64,000 nucleotides of DNA from Drosophila pseudoobscura (taxonomy: Eukaryota > Arthropoda > Insecta > Diptera > Drosophilidae): positions 14,651,501 to 14,715,500 of the forward strand of contig NC_046680.1 of assembly GCF_009870125.1 (NCBI RefSeq), in the 5' to 3' direction. Shown piece by piece: positions 47,054 to 58,880 of the stretch (its first letter is position 1; each line of letters opens with the position of its first letter). The notes under the pieces were generated by a model. The model did not search any database. It was not told where the DNA came from and was given only the letters and a program-made list of their open reading frames with translations. The position numbers and the translations under genes were made by a program.

Positions 47054-50000
47054 GTAAGTTTATGGGCGCAGAAAAATGGATCGTACGATATCATTTTGTT
47101 GGGAATTTCCATGTCTCACACTTTAGAACTTTCCCATACGTAAGGATTTGTCAATAATTTACATATGTATGTTCTTTAATAAGTACTTGTGGTCGGACGC
47201 TAAAGAACTCTGAAGGGGTCCTACATATTTGGATTATCAATTATTTAAAATTACCAATAGAGTAGTGGCACGGGCACCGGGCGGGGGGGAACCGAAAGAA
47301 GCCGACTACCGACTACCGACTACCGCCAGAACTGACGTCATTCGATTCGAGCGATTCCAGCAGCTAGATAATATAGTTGTTCGGGCGTTTTGTACGCGGT
47401 TCTACTTCCACTTTGTTTCGCCTCAGCTATGGAGTTCCCTTCTGAGAAAGCTGGCCAATGCTTCGATTCCAATGTTTCCCCGTTCGATATCTTTTGGCAA
47501 AAGTTCCCTTTTCGACACACAGACAGGCAAACATTTGTTTAAAAGCATACAATATGTACAATTGGAAACTGATAACAGTATCAATCGCAGGGGGATCGAA
47601 CGAGAGAGAGAGCGAGTGAGGGAGAGGGAGCGGGAGAGATGGAGCGAAACACTGATCGTGTTTCCAGCGAAGTTCAAATCCATTTCCACTGTTTCTCCCT
47701 CCAGACATTCCGCATTATCATCATTCGAGTTCGAGTTCTTTTTTTTGCATTTAGTTTTTATGGTATGACTGACTGACTGACGGAATGACGAACTGCCCGA
47801 CTGATTGGCAAATTTACTGATAATTGTCTGCACTTTGTTTCAGTTCTCGACCCCCCCCCCCCCTCTCTCCCTCTCCTTTGCCAATGCAAAATGAAAAGAA
47901 ATATGGATTTCTCTTATCGCTATAGGTCTTTCTTTGCCGCCCCTACCCTTCTCTCTCTCTCTCTCTCTCTGGCACTTGGCCTCCGTCTCCTTTTGCCAGC
48001 GGGACATGCGTGCAATGCACTTTGACACCTACCGCACGCAGGCGGCGAAGCAGAAGCTGGAGAGGATTCCAGAGGATTGGCATTCCTACCACCTACCAAA
48101 CAAACAAACAGCTAAACAAACAAACACACAGCTAAACAAACAAAGCCATTGAACGGCGATAATCTATCGCTCGATTTTGGACTTAGTTTTGGACTTAGCC
48201 ACAGCGATAATTGATTAACGATAACACACACACACACACATTTCGGAGGCGATGTGCATTATCGCTACAACACACAAAAATATTCTGGGCCGCATCTCAT
48301 TTATGGCCAAAAGAACAAAATCCGAACAAGCCACAAGAAGAGCACAAAAAAAAGGAATAACAACAATTCTTATCAACAATTTAGTTGAATTATTTCTTCT
48401 ACTGTCTTCTTTCTTCTGTCTTCCTTCTTTTTGGCAAATCTTGTTCTTGCTTTGAGAATAGTGGAGTGAAATATTTGTTGTTTCTTGATAAGAGAATAAC
48501 AACAAAAATTCGCAATCAAAATTCGTACTATCTGGGAGCGAAAACCCAAAAAAAAAAAAACCAAAAAAAAAACAAAAGCGAAAGTGTTTCTTATCACTTT
48601 TATGTGTAGGTGTGCTGCGGTGTGTGTGTGTAGTTATTAAAAATATAAATATTACTTTTGGCGCGTGTGAGTGTGTTTCCATCTATTCTATACTCTCCCC
48701 TCCCCTCCCTCTCTCTCTCTCTGTCTCTCTCTATCTGTTGTCTGTGGTAATTATGATTTTATTGCTGGTTTTATATAATAATAATTATTATTATTATTAT
48801 TAGTGTTTTTTGTTTTGCTCTCTGCCTTGCACACTCCTCTAGCACCCCTCTCTACCCTCCCCCTCCCCCTCCCCGCTCCCCCCTACCACCAGTTTAAGTG
48901 TGCGCTCGGCGATAAGATAGAGAGAGCCGCCTCAAACGTGTGCTCCCCGCCCGTCGACTACCTTAACATGGTAGATGGAGACGCCCAGCGAGGCGTGTGC
49001 TCGTGTGTGCTCGTGTGTGTGTGTGTTTTTCTTTTCTTTTTGGTTTTTGTCCAGAAAAGAACCTTGAAATTTCGACATGCTTCTCCATGTTGCGTCTGCA
49101 ACATCGGAAATCAAAAATCGTGTGTGCGAAAAGTGTGCAAACACAAGAGAATCTGTTTTACTCCCTTCCTTAACGATTCCAGCAGTCAATTATGAGTATT
49201 ATATTATCCATGGAACGCCGAATCCTTTCAATTTCCAGCGTTTTGTGGCCATCCAGCATTCCCCTGGTAATAAAGGGCACTCAACTCTTCATTATAGCGA
49301 TGTTCACACAGTAATTTATAGTTTACCAAACTGTTTATTTCCTCGCCGCGCGGTTTGCTGCAGTTCCCCCCCCTCCCAGTTTGGCCACAGTTTCGCCTCA
49401 GTGGCCGCCTCAAATGACGCGTTTTCGTCGCGTTTTAAAGCGCGCGCGCGTGTCTTTAATTAAGTCAAGATTTATAGCCACACCAGAGAATCCCCCACGA
49501 GCTGCCACGAGGAGAGCCCCCGTCCGATAAGTGAAAGTATCCAAAGAGAGCTTCAGAAAAAGCAAAAGTTCTATCCCGTACAAGCGAAACAACAAATGGG
49601 ATATATCCCAATGAAAATCCAACATATAAAGCTTCATAATTTATATAATTATTAACGTGAGTGATAAATACTTTGGCTCTCGTGTGGAGTTTTTTAAACT
49701 TGAAATTTGGTCGCAGTCGCTGCCATAAAAATCAAATTTATGAAAGGTCTCTCACTCTCTCTCTCTCCCAGGCGTTGCATTCCACCCGCGGGTGATCTGA
49801 TCTCATTGCAGTCCCGCAACTGGTTTTTCGGCCGGAGTTCATTCATCCAAAATACGGAAAAAGTTTAACATTTGCATAAATTTATTTACAACAAATGCTA
49901 ATTGAGGGAGCAATCAAAGCTGGCAACAAGTTTTTGGCGGCGTTAATGCGTTCATTTCATCAAAGGAAAAGCCACAGAAAGTGATTCATTTGGCGAAATC

Positions 50001-53000
50001 AAATCACGAAACGGGGATGCCTTGCTGCCGAAATCGTTTGTTCCAACGGAGAGCAGCAGCAGAGGTGTTATAGGTGCTACAGGGTGCCCTCCCCCTCCCC
50101 ATTGAGGAGAGATCTCGGCTCTGTTTCCCTGTTCTCCCTCTGATATTTCACTTATTGAGAATAACGAAGGTGCTTTTGAAGTACTATGTGCTTGTTTGTG
50201 TGTGTGTATTTTGGCCATTTGCCTAATGATGTCGTCGTTGCCGCGTCACACTTTTGGGGGGGTTGGGGGTTGGGGGTTGGGGGTGCTGCGGCCAATTAAA
50301 TGGAGAAATGTGTGGCAGTCGGCAGTCGTTGCTACGTTGCTTAATTGCCCCATGCCGCAAGAAGACAAATGTCTTGACACACATCTGCATCCAATGAAAC
50401 ACACATAGAGGAGCACATCCTTCCTTCCTTCCTTCCTTCCTACCACTCAAGTGCTGACCCACACAGAGAGAGAGAGAGAGAGAGAGGCGATTCCTTTGGT
50501 TAATTGTTGCAATGAAAACCGTGTTAAGTTCTTTCAGCCTCTGGGGCACAACCATTTCCATTTCCATTTCCCTTTTGTTTCCATTCCATTCCATTCCATT
50601 GCGCTCTGATTAGCCCTCTCTCGTTCTTTGCTTGCAATTAGTCAAATATTTTGCTGTGGCAGCAGCACCTGCCACCACTTGACGAGTCGCTTATCCACAC
50701 ATATAATATGTATCCCCCCCCCCCCCCACGCCTCTATGCTCGTGGGTGCAGCGTGACGTGAACATTTTCTAATAATTTATAGCGAAAAAGAGCAACAATT
50801 CTTCAATGCGATTAGATATTGGTGGTTCTGGGGGTTTTCCCCGCTTTTTCTGAATGCAGAAAACACACAAAGAAAAAACAAAGGCCTTCAGGGTCTTCAG
50901 GCTCCTCCTGGAGAATGGAGAATGCTGCACGGAGTGGTTGAGATTCAGCTCTGAAGCTGCAGCCAAAGATCAGGCATATATATGTTCCTTCTTATGTACT
51001 TTCTGGGTCTTCAGGAGAACTTAGCTTTTTCTTTCGCTGTGGCACATGCCACAAATACGTAACTGACCCTTTGACCCTTTCGTTACTTTACGTGCGTACA
51101 CAAGGGAATGCATGCCAGTGCGTTGCATAACTAGAAAAGAGTTTTCCCCTCACTCTGCTTGAGTTTCAACTTTTATTTAACCTACAGCTCAACTTTGTTC
51201 GGAGACCTTTGTTGAGTTGTGCCTGCAATCGAGAATCTACAGGCCACAATCTTTTCTGCGGGGGAAGCTTGACTCAATTGCCGGCCCTGATAAGTATGCT
51301 ACAAATTTGTGGCATGTGCAATACCAGCAATTGATATCCTGTTGGTTGGCGGCGCTGTCTGTGCCTCCTGCCCCTCCTTGGATGATGTGCATTCGATGCA
51401 CAGATGCTGAGACTGAGACTGAGACTGGGACTGACATATGCCCTGGGATTAGTGTTTTCGCTTTCAACTAATTGACTCACTTGAGTAGAGTAGAGTGGAA
51501 TGAAGTGGAGTGGAGTGGAGTGCAGGGGAGAGGTGATAAGCCACATAAGCGACACATGACACAGATATTCCCCACTCCATGCCTACCATACCATACCCTT
51601 TCTTTGCCTTTCCTTTGCCTTTCTCCTTGGGGATATTCCTTGAATTATTCATGATTCCCCCACGAACTGACGCACTTCCTACCCTACCCAACCGATTCGT
51701 ACCGCTTATCGGCGCTGTTTGAGGTTAGCATTCAACGAACAACAGTAAATATAATATTATTTAGCGAAAGGAACTCTCGACTGGGACTGTGTGTCACTCG
51801 AAGAGTGAGTAAGCCTAAGCGGATTGGGTGTCCCTTAATTATGGGCCAAAACGCTTAGCCCAAAGATAAACAAGGCGACAAATTGGGATTTTCCAAAATC
51901 GAAAAAGAGTGGATTATTATTGGATTGGCAGGCGGTGCGTATGCGTAATCCGCAAGCCATTTTCCTGGGCCCTTTGGGCATCGGGCATCGGGCATCAAAC
52001 TTGTCGCGTCATCACTATCATTATCGATTCACATTTCCCAATATATATGCCGTCTCTCGCTCTTCGCTACACTCACGATTTGATTCAGGTTTTTCTTGGC
52101 GTTTTGTCGTTCCTTTTTTCCACTTTCCATATCAATAATGAATGTTCGAGCCACCAGAAACACAAAACTCACGCATAATCAGGAGCGGGGGGACAAGGAC
52201 AAGGACTGTGTATCGAATTTGTTGAGTGTGTCCCGCCTCCTGCACCCCTCTTTTCGGTCTTTGTGTGTGTGTGTGTGTGTGTGCTGTCACACACACATTC
52301 GTCAAGGCTAAAAGCTCAGAGCCCCCCACCAGCTCCCACCCCAACTCGCCTTCCCAATGCCATTCGCATTCCCATTCCCATTCCAATTCCCATTCTGGAG
52401 TTCTCTCCGAAACATATTGCGTAGGTCGTAGCCATCGTTGGTGCTGTTGCTGTTGCTTTTCCAGGCTCGCTGCGAGAGCCCCAAACCAAAGCAAAGTGGT
52501 GCCAGTCCCTTTCCCCTCCCCGTTTTCCTTTCGGTTGCCAGGGCAGGACAGCAGCAAACAGCAACAGCAACAGCAACGACGGAGGCAAGTGAAATTTATC
52601 CGCCTCGATTTCCGTGTGCTCTCTCGCCGTCTCTGGCTCCGTTGTTGCCCCGAAGAAGTGCCTCAAGCGGGGAGGCATCGCCTTGCGCTTGGCAGCCACG
52701 TGCCACTGTCATAGCTACAGGCCCCCAAATGCAGAGACAGGGAGCGAGTGCTGTTGATGGTGGCCCCAGCTTCCTGCCACTTCCGGCTGTTGCTGGAGGA
52801 TTGTTTGGTGTTTCGAGTGCCCCCAAAGGCAGACACATCCGTTGAGGCGACGCATCCGTTGGCGCTTTAAAAAACAGTTGAAAAGTGAAACTGAAGCTTC
52901 CCTACTCACTTAATGTGCTGTGTCCTGTGCGCTCGAAGGACATCAAAGTGTTGCGCCCTCCCAGCGAGTGGGGAGCAGGAGCAATCGCGAATCTAATCAT

Positions 53001-53366
53001 GCGTGGGATGTGGATGTGGATGTGGATGCGGCCAGTCAATTAACTGAAGCCCAGCTGATGAAATAGGTCAACCTTGAGGTTGAGTGGCAGGGGGGGAGTG
53101 CAGGAGGGAGTGAGAAGGGAGCCCATCTTCCCCGCCCATTAGAGCAGTGCATTGAACTTTCAACGCCAGTGGAGCGAGGATCCCATCTGCGCGCCCTCCT
53201 CGATGTGCCCTGGCTGTAGACCAGCTGGAAACCTTTTTGAAGTCGCCATCTAAGTGTAAATGGGTTAAACGGGTCAGCCATGGGTTAATTACACAATCAG
53301 ACCTCCCTACGACCCCTACGACCCCTGCCACCCATCACTCTTTCAGTCTTCGGTCATTCATTGTGT

Positions 53367-53405
<39 letters not shown>

Positions 53406-53407
53406 AG
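47054..53407. other. Putative Mef2 leader intron
   Basis: About 6.35 kb between the donor at 47054 and the acceptor at 53407. It holds a coding-like fragment at 47,997-48,152, a perfect G-quadruplex pattern (50,256-50,283), a CCTT run (about 50,420-50,440) and two Tinman-type sites (50,447 and about 50,676). The acceptor is preceded by a TC run of about 30 bp (53,370-53,400), an extreme polypyrimidine tract. No complete gene is visible. Confidence 0.45.
50256..50283 (+). repeat. Perfect G-quadruplex motif
   Basis: Four runs of five or more G are separated by three TT loops. Such a pattern folds readily into an intramolecular G-quadruplex in vitro. Confidence 0.75.
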
Positions 53408-53845
53408 CTACCTGAAACCAATTTATAGGGAAACGTAATTATATAAAAATATATACCACATAAATATATATATATATATATACAAGAAGATTGTGCCGTT
53501 TTGACAAACCGTCCACTTATACAACAATAACAAGGAAAACAAGTAGGGAACCCCCCTATACATATGCAGGATAATATACCTATGTGTGGATACAATACAT
53601 GTTAAATATGCCCCAAGTCTGCCACAAAAGCAACAGCAACAACAACAGCAACAGCTACGCGAATAAGTGGAACCTAAAGAATAATTAACGAGAATTTACC
53701 TGACACCAGACAAGAGGGGAAGCCACCAAAGCATTCGCCTAAAGGAACACACTGGGGAGACACCAGCCACCATACGCCATCCGCCATCATCATTATCCTA
53801 ATAATCGGAGGAGCGACAAGAGGATAGGATAGGAAAACCGTTGCC
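53408..53845 (+). other. Mef2: Mef2 5' UTR in first coding exon, with two upstream ORFs
   Basis: The exon starts after a TC-rich acceptor ending TTTGCAG. Two complete upstream ORFs precede the MEF2 start: 53564-53605 (13 codons) and 53608-53688 (26 codons, asparagine/serine-rich). They are two bases apart. Both end well before the MEF2 ATG at 53846, so they would lower initiation unless ribosomes re-initiate. The exon start is inferred from the splice consensus. Confidence 0.6.
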
Positions 53846-56800
53846 ATGGGTCGCAAAAAAATCCAGATATCACGCATCACCGATGAACGCAATCGGCAGG
53901 TGAGTCCCCCCTTACTGCCCGCCCCCTCCCCCCATTACTAATAATTCCACAGTGAGCAACAATTGTGTGCTGCCTGCTCATTTGGCACTGCAGCCAGACA
54001 GATTGCCAATTGGTTCTTTGCCATGGCAATCCATGGCAAGCCCGCCCGTCCATCAAATGTAATAGAAAACTTTATTAATTAATGCCCAAGAATGGAGAGA
54101 CAGGGGAGAATCGAATCGATTTACGGCAATTAGAAGGAAATCGTACACCTTTCGAGATGCTCCGTGGCTCTTATTAGGTGGCAATTTCCGTTTTGAGTAA
54201 TATAATTCCATATAAATTGAAATGTAAGAGGGATTTACAACTAAAACAATGTTTCCTGCGAGTTTTTTCCTTACAAACTTTACCATTAGCTTCCATTTGT
54301 TGACGTGCTGCAAACTTTCCTCCTTAAATATCAATTATTATTCGCTTTTGAGAAGTTTTTCATATTATTCGGTTCATTTTAAGAGAACTAGTTCCGGCCA
54401 CAACTAAAAATATATTCAATCTGAGGTTGGAACTCCATCAGGATTAATGATCTCAGTAATAGCAATAGTGGCATGTCCTTGGCACTGAAATCCATTTGGA
54501 ACTAGTTCATACTAGGCCATCTCCCTCGCACAACCGCGACTGCTGCGTGTGTCGAGTGAGTGAGAGGGTTTTCCGTGCTGCTTTCAGTCCAGCTGATGTC
54601 GTCGTCTCAGCCAGGCCCTAAACGCGTCATCGGAACAACAGTTGGACGTGCGGCGGGGTGGGGGGTACGGTAAAACCCCAACAACTTGTTTATTGTACGG
54701 GCCATCAGTGTAACCTTGACTCGGCGCCATAATCGATTCATTCACAAGCCCTCGGCCTCGCCACGCCCCACAAAAAAGGGGCTAGAGGGAGGGAGCTGGG
54801 GCCTAGAAGGCCTGGGGCCGCGGCCACTTGTGCGTCTAATTACATTCGAGGCGCATAAATATTTGAGCAGAGCAACGGTAATTGACACACGATTCCTCCT
54901 GCGTTTCCAGGTGACCTTCAACAAGCGGAAGTTCGGCGTCATGAAGAAGGCCTACGAGCTGTCGGTGCTCTGCGACTGCGAGATAGCGCTGATCATCTTC
55001 TCGTCCAGCAACAAGCTCTACCAATACGCCAGCACGGACATGGACAGGGTGCTCCTCAAGTACACGGAATACAACGAGCCGCACGAGTCGCTGACCAACA
55101 AGAACATCATTGAGGTAAGGGCTCCCAGAAAGTGGAGCTTAACTAAGAGAGACACGAGTGCTTCCACTTGAGACCCCAAAAGAGCAGCTCAAGGAAAGGA
55201 AGCAGAGCCAGAGGCAGAGCAGGGTTCAAATGGAACACTGCTGGCAAGGCTTATGAAAGCTAGGTGCTCTCAGCCAAACAGCAAAGGCCCGACCTGACAT
55301 CCTTTTCCCCTTTTGCCCTTCCTTGCACTTAATCACTCTCTTTACACATTCTCTCTTCGTCTCTTTCTGAAAACAGAAGGAGAACAAGAACGGCGTCATG
55401 TCCCCGGACTCGCCCGAGGCCGAGACAGACTACACGCTAACACCACGAACGGAGGCCAAGTACAACAAGATCGACGAGGAGTTCCAGAACATGATGCAGC
55501 GCAACCAGATGGCCATCGGAGTGACCGGGGCGCCGCGGCAGCTCCCGAACAGCAGCTACACGTTGCCCGTGTCGGTGCCAGTGCCGGGCTCCTACGGTGA
55601 GAACCTGCTGCAGGCCAGCCCACAAATGTCCCACACCAACATCAGCCCCCGTCCATCCAGCTCGGAGACGGATTCAGGTGGGATGTCCTTGATAAGTTAG
55701 TACAGTGTCTCTGGCAGAAGGGTGCACACACATTTTTCTATCTATCAGTTGTTATTGTTATCGTTATCGTTATCGTTCTCGTTCGATTTTTCGTTTTATT
55801 TTATTCTTTTGCATGATTTCCCACTGCCCTCCCCCGCCCCCACCCTTAAAAACTTCTAACAGAGAATGTGTTTAGTGCTTATTTTTGTTTGTTTTTGATT
55901 TCCCTCGACTCACCCGCCATGAATCTAACACCAGAGTTCCACAATTCCAATATACATACATATATAGTGCTTCGATCTAAGGTCTAAACGTATCTGTGCA
56001 TTTTCTTATCTTCTTATCGATTGGTGCCATCAGTATATCCATCGGGTTCGATGCTGGAGATGTCGAACGGCTATCCGCATTCCCATTCGCCGCTTGTGGG
56101 ATCGCCCAGTCCAGGCCCCAGTCCTGGCATAGGTGCGCATTACGATCATTACGAGCCCCTCCATTACGCCCCTACTCCCCTACTACCCATCTGCCCAAAG
56201 ATCGCCCAGTCCCCCGACTCCATTCTGTGCGGCGTAAGATTAACCCTTCCAATCCATCCCTTACAGCCCATCACTTGCCCATCAAACAGCAGTCGCCGGG
56301 CAGCCAGAACGGACGGGCTGCCAACCTGCGGGTAGTCATACCGCCCACCATAGCCACCATACCGCCCAACATGTCTGCGCCCGAGGATGTGGCCTATACA
56401 GATGTGAGTAGAGGACGAACACGATCGAGATAGCACCAGGAGCCCCTCAATTAAGATCCCTCCGTGCTCTCCTTTCCAGCAACGACAGAGCCAAACATCA
56501 CTAAACACGCCCGTGGTGACGCTGCAGACTCCGATACCCGCCCTCACGAGCTACTCCTTCGGGGCGCAGGACTTCTCTTCCTCCGGCGTCATCGGCAGTG
56601 CGGATATCATGAGCCTGCCCACATGGCACCAGGGTCTGGTGCAGCACTCTAGGTAAGAGCCGCTTAACCACTCAAGGAATTCCCGGACAGCATTCTCAAT
56701 TTCTCTCCGTAATCCCTCTCTCTCTCTCTATCTCTCTCGAGCAGTCTCTCGCACTTGGCAGTCTCGAATAGCACACCGCCGCCCGCCACCTCACCCGTCT

Positions 56801-58404
56801 CCATTAAGGTCAAGGCCGAGCCGCAGTCGCCGCCGCGTGATCTCTCCGCCAGCGGCCATCAGCAGAACAGCAACGGATCGACGGGCAGCGGCGGCTCCAG
56901 CAGCAGCACGAGCAGCAACGCCTCGGCCGGCGGCGGGGGAGCAGGCTCCTCTGCCGCCAATGCCGGCAATGTCATCACGCACTTGAACAACGCCAGTATC
57001 CTGGGAGGCGGTGGTCCCCCAGGGGGAGGCGGTGGCGGTAGCAACGGGAACGCCGAGCAGGCCACCAATCTGAGCGTCCTGGGCCACTCGCAGCAGCACC
57101 TGGTCATGCCCAACTCGAGGCCGTCGTCGACCGGTCACCTAACGCCCACACCAGGTACGTTTCTGAGGCCCCCGAAACCCTATCCTGACCACCGCGCGCT
57201 GTCTCCCTTTTTGGCCACTTGTTCTGAAAAGTATTTTCGCTTGAACGTTTCTGCAGTTTTGTTAAAAAAATTCTTTGGACTCGAATTTGTTTTGTTCGCG
57301 GCATGTTTTCTAATGCTAAATGCTAAAATGTAACTCTTTTTACTGACACACCAGACGGTGCAGTGCGTATACTTAATATGCATACCAGATATCTGTGTTA
57401 CGCATACGCATTGGGTTCTCTATTGAGAAATTCTGAAGAATCGTATTGAGTGCGTTTATCTTAATATTGTTATTGTTATTGTTATAATATCTACATAATA
57501 CCTTTGTTTGTTTTTTATATTCGCATTAACCACAACAACAACAACAATTGTGTGATAATATTTTTAGGGCATGATAAGTATGAAGGATATCAGTACCGCC
57601 TGCTAATGGGCCACAATCCTAGATGGAATTCTGCCGGTAAATTGGCCTAAAAAATAAAGAAACACACGCACGCACACATACACACAAAATACATACATAC
57701 ATACACAATATCGAATACATGCAACACACACACATACACATGTACATAATTCTACATATACAAACAGAAAAACAAATATCTAGCTAAATTCTTGTACAAA
57801 AACAAAAAAGGATTTCTGTTTCTTCGGGGACGGGACGGGAGGGTTTTCATCTTGAGTTTATTTCCTTCCTTCAGTTTTTGACTTTTTTCCTAAGGGGGGA
57901 TTAAGCGATATTCTAAAGAAATTAAAAACATATTTTGCCTGGCTTTTGTTTTAATTTTACTTTTTATTAACATCTGATGCGATCTCCTGCTAACCAGAAA
58001 ACACTCACTCAAAACACGCACACTGTCACACACAGTCACACACCACACTCATTACGGGGGCCCGGCCCCATCCCCGGACCCGACCCAGATCTGCCTGAAA
58101 ACCTGCCCGCCTAAACGCCTAAACGCCTGAACGCCTGATGGCCTGCCCTCTGCCTTTGTCATACACACACGACCTTTGAGCAAATCGAACTAATAGTTTA
58201 ACAGACTTTATCATCTTAAACGCAGGTGCGCCCAGCAGCGAGCAGGATGTGCGTCTGGCCGCCGTCGCAGTGCAGCAGCAGCAGCAGCACCAACAGCAAC
58301 AGCAACAACAGCACCAGCAACACCAGCAACAACAGCAGCAGCTGGGGGACTACGATGCACCCAACCACAAACGTCCCAGAATATCGGGTGGATGGGGTAC
58401 ATAG
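53846..58404 (+). CDS. Mef2: Myocyte enhancer factor 2 (MADS-box transcription factor)
   Basis: Nine coding exons: 53846-53899, 54911-55114, 55377-55695, 56034-56132, 56267-56403, 56480-56652, 56745-57154, 57568-57636 (cassette) and 58226-58404. All have GT-AG ends and matching phases. The product is 547 residues with the cassette and 524 without. Residues 1-57 are the MADS box ([38 protein letters not shown]) and 58-86 the MEF2 domain ([13 protein letters not shown]); together they dimerise and bind CTA(A/T)4TAG. A phospho-dependent sumoylation motif, VKAEPQSP, lies near residues 351-358. Gly/Ser- and Gln-rich activation tracts follow. The C-terminus [11 protein letters not shown] matches the vertebrate KRMRLSEGWAT end. 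MEF2 is required for differentiation of somatic, visceral and cardiac muscle. The start ATG sits in TTGCCATGG. Residue 9 is Ser where vertebrate MEF2 has Thr. Confidence 0.97.
57568..57636 (+). CDS. Mef2: Mef2 cassette exon, 23 codons
   Basis: The exon ([20 protein letters not shown], then NSA) has phase 1 at both ends, so it can be included or skipped without shifting the frame. The acceptor is TATTTTTAG and the donor GTAAAT. If the donor is not used the frame ends five codons later (GKLA, TAA at 57648-57650), with an AATAAA at 57653-57658. Confidence 0.8.
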
Positions 58405-58671
58405 CCGGCACGTGCAGGCGATAGCAGCAGCCACTACAAGCAGCAACACAACAGCAACGGAACCGGCGGCGGCGGCGGCGGCGGAGGAAGCCACAAGAAG
58501 CAAGAGGTCCACCCCAACATCAGCGACATCGACGATCTGGCCATGATGCCGCCGCCGCCGCGTAAGGACGTGGATACCGTCCGTAGTTCGTACAGCATGG
58601 CTGGTTCTGGCTATGACTGCTATGGCCAACAGCAGCTGGCGGTGGCCTATGGAACGCAGCAACACCAATAG
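58405..58671 (+). CDS. Mef2: Mef2 in-frame extension past the TAG stop
   Basis: After TAG at 58402-58404 the same frame stays open for 88 codons to a TAG at 58669-58671. The content is protein-like: PARAGDSSSHYKQQHNSN, a Gly run, SHKKQEVHPNISDIDDLA, MMPPPPRKDVDTVRSSYS and MAGSGYDCYGQQQLAVAYG. Chance openness over 88 codons is unlikely but is helped here by CAG and GGC repeats. The stop is followed by C. Translational readthrough is the simplest reading. A frame-compatible AG at 58416-58417 could instead give an alternative last exon. There is no expression evidence. Confidence 0.5.
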   Translation, partial: PARAGDSSSHYKQQHNSNGTGGGGGGGGSHKKQEVHPNISDIDDLAMMPPPPRKDVDTVRSSYSMAGSGYDCYGQQQLAVAYGTQQHQ

Positions 58672-58727
58672 CAGGAGGAGGGGAAGGAGAAGGAGCAGCA
58701 GCAGCAGCAACAATAGTTGCAACAACA

Positions 58728-58735
58728 GTGCAATA
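58728..58735 (+). promoter_or_regulatory. miR-92/310 family seed match (8-mer)
   Basis: GTGCAATA is complementary to seed AUUGCAC plus a terminal A, 12 bp past the third in-frame TAG. A second match, GTGCAATT, lies at 59346-59353. A Mef2/miR-92b feedback loop is known in D. melanogaster muscle. Confidence 0.5.
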
Positions 58736-58844
58736 GTTCAGAGAAAAGTCAACTGGAAATTGTGGAAGAGATAGGAGCTTTGTTTTGTTTTCGGTTTAAG
58801 CGAACAGTGACAGTGTCATATCTATAATTATTGTAAGTTAAATA

Positions 58845-58846
<2 letters not shown>

Positions 58847-58877
<31 letters not shown>
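58847..58877. repeat. CA dinucleotide microsatellite in Mef2 3' UTR
   Basis: A nearly pure CA run of about 30 bp. Confidence 0.9.

Positions 58878-58880
<3 letters not shown>

Noticed and set aside
52226-52845. Long frames on both strands at 52.2-52.8 kb
   Set aside because: They follow GT and CCATT repeats and a CAACAG run; codon content is repeat-driven.
56133-56266. Open continuation of Mef2 exon 4 through its intron
   Set aside because: The stretch is 134 bp, shifts the frame and meets a stop at 56333-56335. A second donor at 56233 would leave a 34-bp intron, too short for Drosophila.
57155-57333. Open continuation of Mef2 exon 7 past its donor (59 codons)
   Set aside because: The GTACGT donor is good, and the added sequence becomes A+T-rich and unlike protein; intron retention with no evidence.
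58216-58725. 169-codon minus-strand frame rich in leucine and valine
   Set aside because: It is the antisense of the Mef2 CAG/CAA glutamine tract.
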